From an uncultured Bacillaceae bacterium (GTDB taxonomy: Bacteria > Bacillota > Bacilli > Bacillales > Bacillaceae_L), in contig CANMHG010000001.1 of the NCBI GenBank assembly GCA_947497585.1, forward strand, positions 434,001 through 498,000: DNA of 64,000 bases. The letters are read 5' to 3'. The position numbers and the translations under genes were made by a program. Each line of letters starts with the position of its first letter. Positions within the stretch are counted from its first letter, which is position 1. The notes below the pieces were generated by a model, which saw nothing but the letters and a program-made list of their open reading frames with translations, searched no databases and was not told where the DNA came from. Positions 27,132 through 36,279 of this stretch are shown in pieces.

Positions 27132-29168
27132 ATGTCAGCAAGAGACTTATCTGTTCTGCTAAGTGTAATATTAATTGTTGCTATGCTTATTATTCCATTC
27201 CCAGGGTGGATGTTAAGTATTCTTATTATCATTAACATAGCTCTTGCTCTACTTGTTTTACTTACCTCTATGAATATGAAAGAACCGCTTCAATTTGCTA
27301 TTTTCCCATCATTATTACTACTATTAACTTTATTTAGGTTGGGTCTTAATGTATCAACTACAAGATCAATACTTGCGAATGGTGAAGCGGGTGGAGTAGT
27401 TGAAACGTTTGGTACATTCGTTGTTGGTGGAAATGTTGTTGTTGGTTTCGTTGTTTTCTTAATCTTAATCATTATACAATTTGTTGTTATTACAAAAGGG
27501 TCAGAACGTGTATCTGAAGTCGCTGCTCGTTTTACCCTAGATGCAATGCCGGGAAAACAAATGAGTATCGATGCTGATCTTAATGCAGGGATGATATCAG
27601 ATAAGGAAGCAAGAGAGCGTCGAGATAAAATTGGTAAAGAAGCAGATTTTTATGGAGCAATGGACGGTGCGAGTAAGTTCGTAAAAGGAGATGCCATAGC
27701 TGGTATCATTATCGTATTAATTAACATGATGTTTGGATTTATCATTGGCATGACTCAACAAGGTCTAGGGTTAACTGAAGCGTTATCAAAGTATACTATG
27801 CTTACAGTTGGTGATGGAATTGTCAGTCAGATTCCAGCGTTATTGATATCAACTGCAACTGGAATTGTAGTTACAAGAGCAGCTTCAGATGGAAACCTGG
27901 GACAAGACATTACGGCTCAATTATTTGCATATCCCAAAATGATTTATGTAACAGCTGGAACAATCTTTATGCTTGGTCTGGTAACTCCTATTAACGATAT
28001 ATTGACAATCCCAATTGCTGGTGCTCTTGCATTTGGTGCATTTATGATTGGTCGTACTGATAAAGTAGAAGAACAATCGTTGGATGACGCTGAGGAAGAA
28101 CTCGTCGTAGATGGATTGAAAAGCCCAGAAAGTGTTGTCAACTTGTTAAATGTAGACCCTATTGAATTCGAATTTGGATATGGTCTAATCCCCTTGGCCG
28201 ATACTAATCAAGGAGGAGATTTATTAGACCGCATTGTTATGATTAGAAGACAGCTTGCAATAGAATTAGGTTTAGTCATTCCAGTAGTTCGGATACGTGA
28301 CAACATTCAATTGCAGCCTAATGAATATCGTTTGAAAATTAAAGGTAGTGAAATGGCAAGAGGAGAGTTATTGCTGGACCATTATTTAGCAATGAGTCCA
28401 GGCATTGATGATGACTCAATAGAAGGAATACAAACGATTGAGCCTTCCTTTGGTCTACCTGCAAAGTGGATATCTGAGGATATGAAGGATCAGGCGGAAA
28501 TGCTTGGCTACACTGTAGTTGATCCACCGTCCGTTGTATCTACCCACATTACAGAGTTAATTAAATCTAATGCACATCAACTAATTGGTAGACAAGAAGT
28601 GAAGCAATTAATCGATCACCTAAAAGAGTCTTATCCAATACTAGTTGAAGAGGTTACACCGAATCCATTGTCTATTGGAGACATTCAGAAGGTTTTAGCA
28701 AAATTATTAAAAGAAAATGTCTCGATTCGTAATTTACCAATCATTTTTGAAACTTTAGCAGACTTTGGTCGGATGACATCAGATACTGATTTGTTAACTG
28801 AATATGTGAGACAATCCTTAGCACGTCAAATAACGAATAGTTACGCAAGTAATGGTGATACACTAAAGGTTATTACATTGTCAGGGAAAATTGAGAAGAC
28901 AGTAGCTGAAGGAATACAACAGACTGAACATGGTAATTACTTATCCCTTGACCCTACTGTTTCACAGACAATTATTGAAAATATTGCAACACAGATTGAG
29001 CATGTTTCCCTACAAGAACAATCACCAATTTTACTATGCTCACCAGCTGTGCGTATGTATGTGAGACAAATGATTGAAAGGTATTTCCCGCAAATCCCGG
29101 TATTATCCTACAACGAGTTAGAGGCTAATATTGAAGTTCAAAGTGTAGGGGTGGTGAATATTGAATGA
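27132..29168 (+). CDS. flhA: Flagellar export gate protein FlhA
   Basis: Nonameric export gate with about eight membrane helices (about 8-315) and a large cytoplasmic domain that docks chaperone-substrate pairs. The family signature RLGLNVSTTRSILANGEAGGVVETFGTFVVGGNVVVGFVVF and the FHIPEP-type loop (AARFTLDAMPGKQMSIDADLNAGMI) are present. The 678 residues match B. subtilis. GAGGGAGAG is the ribosome site. Its end overlaps the start of flhF by four bases. Confidence 0.98.
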   Translation: MSARDLSVLLSVILIVAMLIIPFPGWMLSILIIINIALALLVLLTSMNMKEPLQFAIFPSLLLLLTLFRLGLNVSTTRSILANGEAGGVVETFGTFVVGGNVVVGFVVFLILIIIQFVVITKGSERVSEVAARFTLDAMPGKQMSIDADLNAGMISDKEARERRDKIGKEADFYGAMDGASKFVKGDAIAGIIIVLINMMFGFIIGMTQQGLGLTEALSKYTMLTVGDGIVSQIPALLISTATGIVVTRAASDGNLGQDITAQLFAYPKMIYVTAGTIFMLGLVTPINDILTIPIAGALAFGAFMIGRTDKVEEQSLDDAEEELVVDGLKSPESVVNLLNVDPIEFEFGYGLIPLADTNQGGDLLDRIVMIRRQLAIELGLVIPVVRIRDNIQLQPNEYRLKIKGSEMARGELLLDHYLAMSPGIDDDSIEGIQTIEPSFGLPAKWISEDMKDQAEMLGYTVVDPPSVVSTHITELIKSNAHQLIGRQEVKQLIDHLKESYPILVEEVTPNPLSIGDIQKVLAKLLKENVSIRNLPIIFETLADFGRMTSDTDLLTEYVRQSLARQITNSYASNGDTLKVITLSGKIEKTVAEGIQQTEHGNYLSLDPTVSQTIIENIATQIEHVSLQEQSPILLCSPAVRMYVRQMIERYFPQIPVLSYNELEANIEVQSVGVVNIE

Positions 29169-30331
29169 AAGTAAAAAAATTTATAGCAAAATCAATGCCT
29201 GAAGCTATGAAGCAAATTAGAAGTGAACTTGGTAGTGATGCAGTAATTTTGAATTCGAAGGTTGTACAAAGGGGTGGATTTTTAGGCTTCTTTACTCAAA
29301 AAAATATCGAAGTAATAGCGGCAATTGACCCTGTACAACCCCAAAATATAAAGCCAGTTGTGAAAGAAAAACCAAAAAAGTCATTTGAGCAGCCAAAAAA
29401 GGTAAGCCCTAGTATTGAAGGTATGATAACTACAAATGTAGTAAACAGCGATAACTCAGAACTTATTAAGGAAATCCAAAGCCTAAGAGACTTGATGCAG
29501 GATATTTCTACAGGGATTAGCACAGGCTTTGAGCATTATCCAGCACCTATGAAAGAACTGAATAAGCAATTAATTCAACAAGAGGTATGTGATGAGATAA
29601 GGCAGGACGTGCTAACTCATCTTATTGAAAGGTGGTATTTGACAAACGCCACTGCATCAACTGATGAGGTATTCAACTGGGGTAAGGAATTCCTAATCCA
29701 AAAGTTAGGGGCTCATGAATTTGGTGGAATTACGTATAAAAAAAAGTATATAAACGTCGTTGGTCCAACTGGAGTAGGGAAAACCACTACTCTTGCGAAA
29801 ATTGCAGCAGAATGTCAACTTAAGGATAATAAAAAAGTTGCATTTATAACGACAGATACTTACAGAATTGCTGCTATTGATCAATTGAAAACCTATGCAA
29901 AGATACTAGGGATTCCGATTGAGGTTAGCTATAATATAAATGACTTTAAAGCTGCTAAAGAAAAATTTAAGGATTATGATGTAGTCTTAATTGATACCGC
30001 AGGTCGAAATTTTCGTAATAAACAGTATGTTGATGATTTAAGAGAAATTATTGACTTTAATGAAGAGATAGAAACGCTTTTGGTTCTAACATTAACATCT
30101 AAGCTCTCAGATATGAAGGATATATATAAGCAGTTCTCACTAGTTAAAATTGATAAATTTATTTTTACAAAAGTGGATGAAACGAGTGTGTATGGTCCAA
30201 TGATTAATTTGTTAGCTGAGTCTGGATTGGGAGTTGCCTATCTAACAAATGGTCAAAATGTGCCAGATGATATTAAGGTTGCAACCCCTGAATCAGTTGT
30301 TAATACGATATTTGGAGACGAGAAGCTATGA
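29165..30331 (+). CDS. flhF: SRP-family GTPase FlhF
   Basis: Signal-recognition-particle-type GTPase that sets where and when flagella are built. An N-terminal basic region with MPEAMKQIRSELGSDAVILNSK is followed by a linker and the NG domain (about 120-388). The P-loop is [18 protein letters not shown], followed by TTDTYRIAAIDQLKTYA, the DTAGRN box and TKVDETSVYG. The 388 residues are slightly longer than the roughly 366 of B. subtilis. It overlaps flhA and flhG by four bases each. Confidence 0.97.
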   Translation: MKVKKFIAKSMPEAMKQIRSELGSDAVILNSKVVQRGGFLGFFTQKNIEVIAAIDPVQPQNIKPVVKEKPKKSFEQPKKVSPSIEGMITTNVVNSDNSELIKEIQSLRDLMQDISTGISTGFEHYPAPMKELNKQLIQQEVCDEIRQDVLTHLIERWYLTNATASTDEVFNWGKEFLIQKLGAHEFGGITYKKKYINVVGPTGVGKTTTLAKIAAECQLKDNKKVAFITTDTYRIAAIDQLKTYAKILGIPIEVSYNINDFKAAKEKFKDYDVVLIDTAGRNFRNKQYVDDLREIIDFNEEIETLLVLTLTSKLSDMKDIYKQFSLVKIDKFIFTKVDETSVYGPMINLLAESGLGVAYLTNGQNVPDDIKVATPESVVNTIFGDEKL

Positions 30332-31194
30332 AAGATCAAGCAGAAAGCCTTCGTATTAAATTACAGCAGAAAAAATCATCTACGAATAATACTACATCTA
30401 TTGCAGTAATCAGTGGAAAAGGCGGGGTAGGGAAATCAAACCTTTCATTAAATTTTGCATTGTCTTTAAAACAACAAGGGAAATCGGTACTGTTGTTTGA
30501 CATGGATATCGGGATGGGTAATATCGATATTTTAATGGGTGTTACTTCTCAACATACGGTGGTTGATATGCTAGATAACCAACTCCCAATAAATGAAATT
30601 ATAAAAGAAGGGTCTAATGGCTTGGCCTATATTTCAGGGGGCTCTGGACTATCATCTATTTTTACTATGGAATTTGAAAAGATAGATCGTTTTTTTGAAC
30701 AGTTGCAACTCGTGCTTCCTCAATATGAATATGTCATATTTGATATGGGAGCTGGTATGACAAATGAATCCTTACAATTCCTAATAGCAATGGATGAAAT
30801 TTTTATTGTAACCACTCCTGAACCAACTTCCATTACAGATGCTTATGCTGCAATGAAATATATATATTCTTTTAATAACACCATTCCGTATTATCTAGTT
30901 GTAAACAGGGCACAGTCAGAAAATGAGGGTAAGCAAACCATGCAGAGACTTAGTAATGTTGTTTCTAGATTTTTAAATAAAGAAACCATTCAATTAGGGA
31001 TCTTACCTGATGATAAAACTGTTAGCAAAGCTGTTAGTCATCAAATACCTTATTTACTTTACTCTCCAAAATCAATGATTAGTAGAGCCATTGAGAGTCT
31101 AACAAGACGTTATTTAGAGAATACACCATATAATGAAGGATCAGAAATGAGGTACTCCTTTATTACAAAGTTAAAAAGACTAATCGAAAGGTAG
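30328..31194 (+). CDS. flhG: MinD-like ATPase FlhG (YlxH), flagellar number/pattern regulator
   Basis: MinD/ParA-type ATPase that stimulates FlhF GTPase activity and helps assemble the C-ring. The N-terminus has the FlhF-activating helix (DQAESLRIKLQQKK), then the deviant Walker A ISGKGGVGKSNLSLNFA and DMDIGMGNIDILMG. The 288 residues end in a basic amphipathic tail (FITKLKRLIER) likely to bind membrane. It overlaps the end of flhF (ATGA). Confidence 0.96.
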   Translation: MKDQAESLRIKLQQKKSSTNNTTSIAVISGKGGVGKSNLSLNFALSLKQQGKSVLLFDMDIGMGNIDILMGVTSQHTVVDMLDNQLPINEIIKEGSNGLAYISGGSGLSSIFTMEFEKIDRFFEQLQLVLPQYEYVIFDMGAGMTNESLQFLIAMDEIFIVTTPEPTSITDAYAAMKYIYSFNNTIPYYLVVNRAQSENEGKQTMQRLSNVVSRFLNKETIQLGILPDDKTVSKAVSHQIPYLLYSPKSMISRAIESLTRRYLENTPYNEGSEMRYSFITKLKRLIER

Positions 31195-31206
31195 GGTTTT
31201 AACATC

Positions 31207-32283
31207 TTGAAGAAAATAAAAGTTCTCGTTGTAGACGATTCTGCTTTTATGAGAAAGTTGATTTCTGATTTTCTATCGAGTGAGGCAATGATAGAAGTGG
31301 TTGGAATAGCTCGAAATGGACAAGATGCCCTAGCTAAATTAAAACAATTGAACCCCGATGTTATTACGATGGATGTAGAGATGCCTGTCATGAATGGAAT
31401 CGAAGCACTTAAACAAATCATGCAAGTGCGTCCTACACCAGTAATCATGTTATCAAGTACTACAACAGAAGGTGCCGAGAACACGATTTCAGCAATGACA
31501 TACGGGGCATTCGATTTTATAGCAAAGCCTTCTGGTGCCATTTCACTAGACCTACATATCGTCAAGGATGAAATAATCAGCAAAGTGATACATGCAAGCA
31601 GAAGTAATATAAAAGGATTACTAGAATCAACTAAAGAAAGTACGATTTCAGGCGATATATATAGTAAAATAGAACTATCTAATAAACATATTACATGGAA
31701 AAAAAGTAGTAAAAAAATTCTTTGTATTGGGACATCTACTGGTGGACCTAGAGCACTTCAAAAAGTACTTACCAGCTTGCCCGGAAATATTGACGTCCCT
31801 ATTTTAATAGTCCAACATATGCCAGCTGGTTTTACCAAATCACTAGCAGATAGGTTAAACTCATTATGTGAAATAGCCGTCAAAGAGGCAGAACACGGAG
31901 AAGTAATAAAAAAGGGAGTAGCTTATATTGCCCCAGGAGGATATCATCTCAAGGTTAAGAGAATTGGTACTACCTTAGCAATTAACTTAGATCACTCTGA
32001 AGTGCGTAATGGGCATAGACCTTCGGTTGATGTGATGTTTGAATCAATTAGTGATTTACAAGATTATGTGAAAATTGCAGTTATTATGACAGGAATGGGC
32101 TCGGATGGTTCAAGAGGATTAAAACAACTGAAAGAATCGGGCCAGGTAATCGGAATTGCTGAATCTGAAAATACATCTATTGTGTTTGGAATGCCAAAAG
32201 CAGCTATAGCAACGAATCTGATTGACAATGTAGTTCCACTAGATACTATTTCAGACACGATAATGAGCTACTTGAGTAAATAA
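31207..32283 (+). CDS. cheB: Chemotaxis methylesterase/deamidase CheB
   Basis: Removes methyl groups from receptor glutamates for adaptation. A receiver domain (about 1-125; VVDDSAFMRKLISDFL, phospho-Asp in VITMDVEMPVMNG, KPSG) is joined to a methylesterase domain (about 165-358). The catalytic residues lie in GTSTGGPRAL, QHMPAGFTKSLADRL and TGMGSDGSRGL (Ser-His-Asp triad). The start is TTG, with AAAGGTAGGG about 10 bases upstream; 358 residues. Confidence 0.97.
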   Translation: MKKIKVLVVDDSAFMRKLISDFLSSEAMIEVVGIARNGQDALAKLKQLNPDVITMDVEMPVMNGIEALKQIMQVRPTPVIMLSSTTTEGAENTISAMTYGAFDFIAKPSGAISLDLHIVKDEIISKVIHASRSNIKGLLESTKESTISGDIYSKIELSNKHITWKKSSKKILCIGTSTGGPRALQKVLTSLPGNIDVPILIVQHMPAGFTKSLADRLNSLCEIAVKEAEHGEVIKKGVAYIAPGGYHLKVKRIGTTLAINLDHSEVRNGHRPSVDVMFESISDLQDYVKIAVIMTGMGSDGSRGLKQLKESGQVIGIAESENTSIVFGMPKAAIATNLIDNVVPLDTISDTIMSYLSK

Positions 32284-32337
32284 TAGTTTAAAAGGTTATA
32301 AAACCTATGGACAATCCACTAATGGGGTGAAGAAGTA

Positions 32338-34389
32338 ATGGATGTAAATCAATATTTAGAAGTATTTATCGAAGAGAGTAAGGATCACCTTCAGTCATGT
32401 AATGAACAACTATTACTACTTGAAAAGAATCCTGAAAACTTGACTATCGTAAATGAGATCTTTCGATCAGCACATACTTTAAAGGGTATGTCTGCAACAA
32501 TGGGTTATGAAGATTTAGCTAGTTTGACTCATCAAATGGAGAATGTACTTGATGCAATTAGAAACAAAAAAATCAAAGTAAGCCCATCTATATTGGATGT
32601 TGTTTTCCAAGCAGTCGACGATTTAGAACAAATGGTTTTTTCGATTGCAGAAGGTGGAGACGGTAAGAGGAATGTAGTTCAAGTGGTAGAAAAGTTGAAA
32701 AGCATCGAAAAGGGCGAAGAAATCCCTAAAGATCTGCCTGTTACAGTAAAGGCTGAATCTGGAAATAAAATGAGCTATGATGACTTCGAACTTACAGTAT
32801 TGCACCAATCAAAGGAACAAGGTTTTGAAAGTTATGAAATCACAGTTAGCTTACGTGAAGATTGCTTGTTAAAAGCAGCTCGTGTATTTATGGTTTTCGA
32901 AATTCTAGAGCAGGTTGGAGAGGTAATTAAATCAGCACCTTCAGTTGAATTACTAGAGGAAGAACAATTCGACCAAGAGTTTTGTGTAACGATTGTTTCT
33001 AAAGAACCTAGTACAGATTTACAAAAACGAGTGATGAAGGTTTCAGAAGTCGAAAGTGTAGAAATAAAAGTGCTTAATTTTTCAAATGAAACGGTAGCTA
33101 ACCAAGGGTCTATGGACGCAGAACCGGAGATAGCTGCAACTGTTGCTATGGATGTACCCGAAACTAAAGTAGATGACAGTGTAGAGTTAATTGAGGCTGA
33201 AGAAGTTAAGAAACCAGTTACTGCAAAAGGAGCTGGAGTAAATAATAAAACTATCCGTGTAAATATTGAACGCCTAGATATACTAATGAACTTATTCGAA
33301 GAATTAGTTATTGATAGAGGTCGTTTAGAACAGATTTCCCATGATCTTAATAATTCCGAACTTCATGAGACGGTTGAGAGAATGTCCAGAGTTTCAAATG
33401 ACTTACAAAATATTATTTTAACAATGAGAATGGTTCCAGTAGAAACTGTGTTTAATAGGTTTCCACGTATGGTACGACAACTCGCTCGCGATCTTAACAA
33501 AAAAATAGATTTACAAATTGTTGGAGCTGAAACAGAGTTAGATCGTACAGTTATTGATGAAATTGGGGATCCATTAGTTCATTTATTAAGAAATGCACTT
33601 GACCATGGAATAGAAACCCCTGAGATAAGAAGAAAAAATGGCAAGCCTGAAGAAGGAAAAGTAATACTTAAAGCATTCCATAGCGGAAATCATGTGTTCA
33701 TTGAAATTGAAGATGATGGTGCAGGAATTAGTAGAGAAAAGGTATTACGTAAAGCAATTAGTAGAGGCATTGTAACAGAGCAATCTGCTTCAACGTTGAC
33801 CAATAAACAAGTTTATGAATTAATTTTCTCATCAGGTTTCTCAACAGCTGAGGTTATTTCCGATGTTTCTGGACGTGGAGTAGGATTAGATGTTGTGAAA
33901 AACACAATTGAATCCCTAGGTGGATCAATTACAATCGATTCAAAAGAAGGAAACGGATCTATCTTTTCAATTCAATTACCGTTAACATTATCGATTATTT
34001 CAGTCATGTTAGTAGAGATTCAAAAAGAAAAATTTGCGATTCCACTATCTTCAATTATTGAAACTGCAATCATTAAGAAGCAAGATATTTTAAGTGCTCA
34101 TAATCAAAAAGTGATTGATTTCCGTGGAAAGGTAGTTCCACTTGTATTCTTAAAAGATATTTTTGAAGTACCTTCAACTAAGGTAGAAGATGACTTCTTC
34201 TCGGTTGTCATTGTTCGTAAAGGTGAGAAAATGGCAGGTCTAATAGTTGATTCATTTATCGGTCAACAAGAAATCGTCCTAAAATCTTTAGGAAACTATT
34301 TAAATTCAGTGTTCGCGATTTCCGGTGCAACAATTTTAGGTGATGGTCAGGTTGCACTTATTATTGATTGCAACGCATTGATAAACTAA
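32338..34389 (+). CDS. cheA: Chemotaxis histidine kinase CheA
   Basis: Receptor-coupled kinase for CheY and CheB. The Hpt domain holds phospho-His46 (RSAHTLKGMSATMGYEDLASLTHQ). A P2-like CheY-binding domain follows (about 148-255), then dimerisation helices (NIERLDILMNLFEELVIDRGRLEQI), the ATP-binding domain (LVHLLRNALDHGIE, DDGAGI, GRGVGLDVVKNTIESLGG) and the C-terminal CheW-like domain. The 683 residues fit the family. GGGGTGA is the ribosome site. A long hairpin follows before cheW. Confidence 0.98.
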   Translation: MDVNQYLEVFIEESKDHLQSCNEQLLLLEKNPENLTIVNEIFRSAHTLKGMSATMGYEDLASLTHQMENVLDAIRNKKIKVSPSILDVVFQAVDDLEQMVFSIAEGGDGKRNVVQVVEKLKSIEKGEEIPKDLPVTVKAESGNKMSYDDFELTVLHQSKEQGFESYEITVSLREDCLLKAARVFMVFEILEQVGEVIKSAPSVELLEEEQFDQEFCVTIVSKEPSTDLQKRVMKVSEVESVEIKVLNFSNETVANQGSMDAEPEIAATVAMDVPETKVDDSVELIEAEEVKKPVTAKGAGVNNKTIRVNIERLDILMNLFEELVIDRGRLEQISHDLNNSELHETVERMSRVSNDLQNIILTMRMVPVETVFNRFPRMVRQLARDLNKKIDLQIVGAETELDRTVIDEIGDPLVHLLRNALDHGIETPEIRRKNGKPEEGKVILKAFHSGNHVFIEIEDDGAGISREKVLRKAISRGIVTEQSASTLTNKQVYELIFSSGFSTAEVISDVSGRGVGLDVVKNTIESLGGSITIDSKEGNGSIFSIQLPLTLSIISVMLVEIQKEKFAIPLSSIIETAIIKKQDILSAHNQKVIDFRGKVVPLVFLKDIFEVPSTKVEDDFFSVVIVRKGEKMAGLIVDSFIGQQEIVLKSLGNYLNSVFAISGATILGDGQVALIIDCNALIN

Positions 34390-34412
34390 TAAATACTCGA
34401 AATAGATCCAAA

Positions 34413-34456
34413 GCAATGTCTTGTTAAGTTAATAGCTTAATAAGATAAGGCATTGC
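34413..34456 (+). other. Long hairpin between cheA and cheW
   Basis: The outer 10-bp stem GCAATGTCTT (34413-34422) pairs with AAGGCATTGC (34447-34456) with one G-U. The inner 5-bp stem is TTAAG (34424-34428) against CTTAA (34436-34440). The following sequence (AGTTCTTTTCG) is only mildly T-rich. It could be a partial terminator or an RNA-processing/stability element. Confidence 0.5.
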
Positions 34457-34493
34457 AGTTCTTTTCGATAGCTTAGAGGGGGAGGGAACAAGT

Positions 34494-34958
34494 ATGTCAG
34501 GAAAAGAAATGACCGAACTTAAAGTAATTGTTTTTCAACTTCAAGATGAGGAATATGGTGTTCCAGTAGATCAAGTGCGTTCTATTGAAAAAGTTTTGCA
34601 TATTACTAGAGTTCCTCGTACTGAAAGTTTTGTAAAAGGTGTAATAAATCTTCGAGGTGTTGTTACTCCGATAATAGATTTAAGAAAGCGTTTTGGTCTT
34701 AATGAGGAAGATTATACTGAGAATACTCGTATAATTATAGTCGTACTAGAGGATATGGAAGTAGGATTGATTGTTGATGCAGCAAATGATGTAATCGACA
34801 TTTCTACAAATTCAATTGAACCACCTCCAGATGTTGTAGGAGCAATAGAAGTTGAGTATATCAATGGTATTGCTAAGTTAGACAAAAGACTACTTATTTT
34901 ATTAGATTTAGAAAAGGTACTTAATCCAGAAGACTTTGCTGACAAAATTGTAGGGTAA
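34494..34958 (+). CDS. cheW: Chemotaxis coupling protein CheW
   Basis: Couples CheA to chemoreceptors. One CheW domain fills the 154 residues, with KVIVFQLQDEEYGVPVDQVRSIEKVLHITRVPRTESFVKGVINLRGVVTPIIDLRKRFGL and the later VGLIVDAANDVIDI. GGGGGAGGGAAC precedes the ATG at 34494. cheC follows after four bases. Confidence 0.97.
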   Translation: MSGKEMTELKVIVFQLQDEEYGVPVDQVRSIEKVLHITRVPRTESFVKGVINLRGVVTPIIDLRKRFGLNEEDYTENTRIIIVVLEDMEVGLIVDAANDVIDISTNSIEPPPDVVGAIEVEYINGIAKLDKRLLILLDLEKVLNPEDFADKIVG

Positions 34959-34962
34959 CTTT

Positions 34963-35613
34963 ATGTCAATTATACAAAACTTAAATTCAACTCATATTGA
35001 TGTATTAAAAGAAATTGGCAATATCGGAGCGGGGCACTCTGCAACTGCACTTTCTAAATTATTGAATAAGAAGATTGATATGAAAGTACCAAATGTAAAA
35101 TTAGTAACTTTTGATGAGATGATGGATATGGCTGGTGGACCTGATAATGTGGTCGCTAGTGTTTTCTTAAGAATAGAAGGAGATGCTCCTGGTAGTATGT
35201 TTTTTGTGCTTCCGCTTTCTCAGGCTTCCCGATTTATTCATCAAATGACTGGAGAAAACACATTTTCTTTCGAAGAACCCCCATATTCTGAATTAGGTAT
35301 TTCTGCACTTCAAGAACTTGGAAACATTCTATCTGGGTCGTACTTATCATCACTTTCTGATTTTACAAATTTAAACCTTTATCCAACTGTTCCAGCTCTT
35401 TCAATTGATATGGTTGGAGCAATACTTGGGTATGGTTTAATCGAACTGTCTCATGTCAGTGATTTTGCTATTGTTATCGATACCATCATCACAGAGGAAG
35501 AGGACGGAAATAGTGAGGACGTAAAAGGACACTTTTTTCTGTTACCAGATCCCGATTCGTTTGAAATTATCTTTAAGTCTTTAGGAGTAATGTTAGATGA
35601 ATCAAACGGTTAA
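34963..35613 (+). CDS. cheC: CheY-P phosphatase CheC
   Basis: CheY phosphatase and partner of CheD in adaptation. Two active-site helices of the CXY family are visible: [29 protein letters not shown] near residues 14-45 and [29 protein letters not shown] near 115-145. The 216 residues match the family. Its end overlaps the start of cheD by 17 bases, so production of the two partners is probably coupled. Confidence 0.96.
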   Translation: MSIIQNLNSTHIDVLKEIGNIGAGHSATALSKLLNKKIDMKVPNVKLVTFDEMMDMAGGPDNVVASVFLRIEGDAPGSMFFVLPLSQASRFIHQMTGENTFSFEEPPYSELGISALQELGNILSGSYLSSLSDFTNLNLYPTVPALSIDMVGAILGYGLIELSHVSDFAIVIDTIITEEEDGNSEDVKGHFFLLPDPDSFEIIFKSLGVMLDESNG

Positions 35614-36094
35614 TGTTGTAAAAGTTGGTATTGCAGACATGAATGTAGTGAAGGCACCTGATTCAATTAGGACATCCGGGTTAGGGTCATGTGTAGGTAT
35701 TATTTTATACGATCAGCAAAGAGAAGTTGCTGGTCTTGCTCATATTATGCTGCCTGATTCTTCTTTAGGGAAAGCCGGAACAATTAATATTGCCAAATAT
35801 GCTGATACAGCTATTGAGGAGTTAGTACAAATGGTGGACAAAATGGGGGGAAGAAAGTATGCCCTTCAAGCAAAAATTGCTGGAGGTGCTCAAATGTTCC
35901 AGTTCACCAGTGGTAGTGATGTTATGAGAATTGGTCCTCGAAACGTGGAGGCAGTAAGAAAACAACTTGAGCGCTTTAAAATTGATATCGTCTCAGAAGA
36001 TGTTGGTGGAAATAGTGGGAGGACCATTGAGTTTTTTCCTTCAACTTCATTACTATCCATTCGTACCGTGAATCAGGGGACTACAGAAATTTAA
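35597..36094 (+). CDS. cheD: Chemoreceptor glutamine deamidase CheD
   Basis: Deamidates receptor glutamines and forms a complex with CheC. The 165 residues hold the catalytic Cys in [14 protein letters not shown], the His in [11 protein letters not shown], and the later [10 protein letters not shown] and [14 protein letters not shown] motifs. ATG 35597 lies within the end of cheC. It is followed by a terminator, so this gene may end the main fla/che transcript. Confidence 0.96.
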   Translation: MNQTVNVVKVGIADMNVVKAPDSIRTSGLGSCVGIILYDQQREVAGLAHIMLPDSSLGKAGTINIAKYADTAIEELVQMVDKMGGRKYALQAKIAGGAQMFQFTSGSDVMRIGPRNVEAVRKQLERFKIDIVSEDVGGNSGRTIEFFPSTSLLSIRTVNQGTTEI

Positions 36095-36130
36095 ATTCTA
36101 AAAATTCTTCAAGACCAACAGATACCCAAG

Positions 36131-36161
36131 AATGCGAAGGTTGTAGCCTTCGTATTTTTTT
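36131..36161 (+). terminator. Intrinsic terminator between cheD and sigD
   Basis: A 10-bp stem AATGCGAAGG (36131-36140) against 36147-36156 with one G-U pair and a 6-base loop is followed by T to 36161. It is well formed and lies inside what is a continuous operon up to swrB in B. subtilis. Confidence 0.8.
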
Positions 36162-36198
36162 ATACTTATAGATAATTTGTAAATCTGTACGAGTTATT

Positions 36199-36227
36199 TA
36201 AAAGTTTCCTGCATTTTTTGATATACT
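36199..36227 (+). promoter_or_regulatory. Predicted sigD promoter (extended -10 sigma-A and/or sigma-D type)
   Basis: TGATATACT (36219-36227) is an extended -10 (TG, one base, TATACT) for sigma-A, though no good -35 lies upstream. The same DNA reads TAAA (36199-36202), 14 bases, then TTTGATAT (36217-36224), matching the sigma-D consensus TAAA-N14-16-GCCGATAT in the first box and 5 of 8 bases of the second. Either would start transcription of sigD after the terminator at 36131-36161. Confidence 0.55.
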
Positions 36228-36279
36228 ATAGGTAAATAAGTATTATTTTACCTTGTTATACATGTTTAGGAGGAGAATC

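Noticed and set aside
31110..31583. Minus-strand frame of 157 codons across flhG-cheB
   Set aside because: It covers two well-supported plus-strand genes and looks like antisense translation of their coding sequence.
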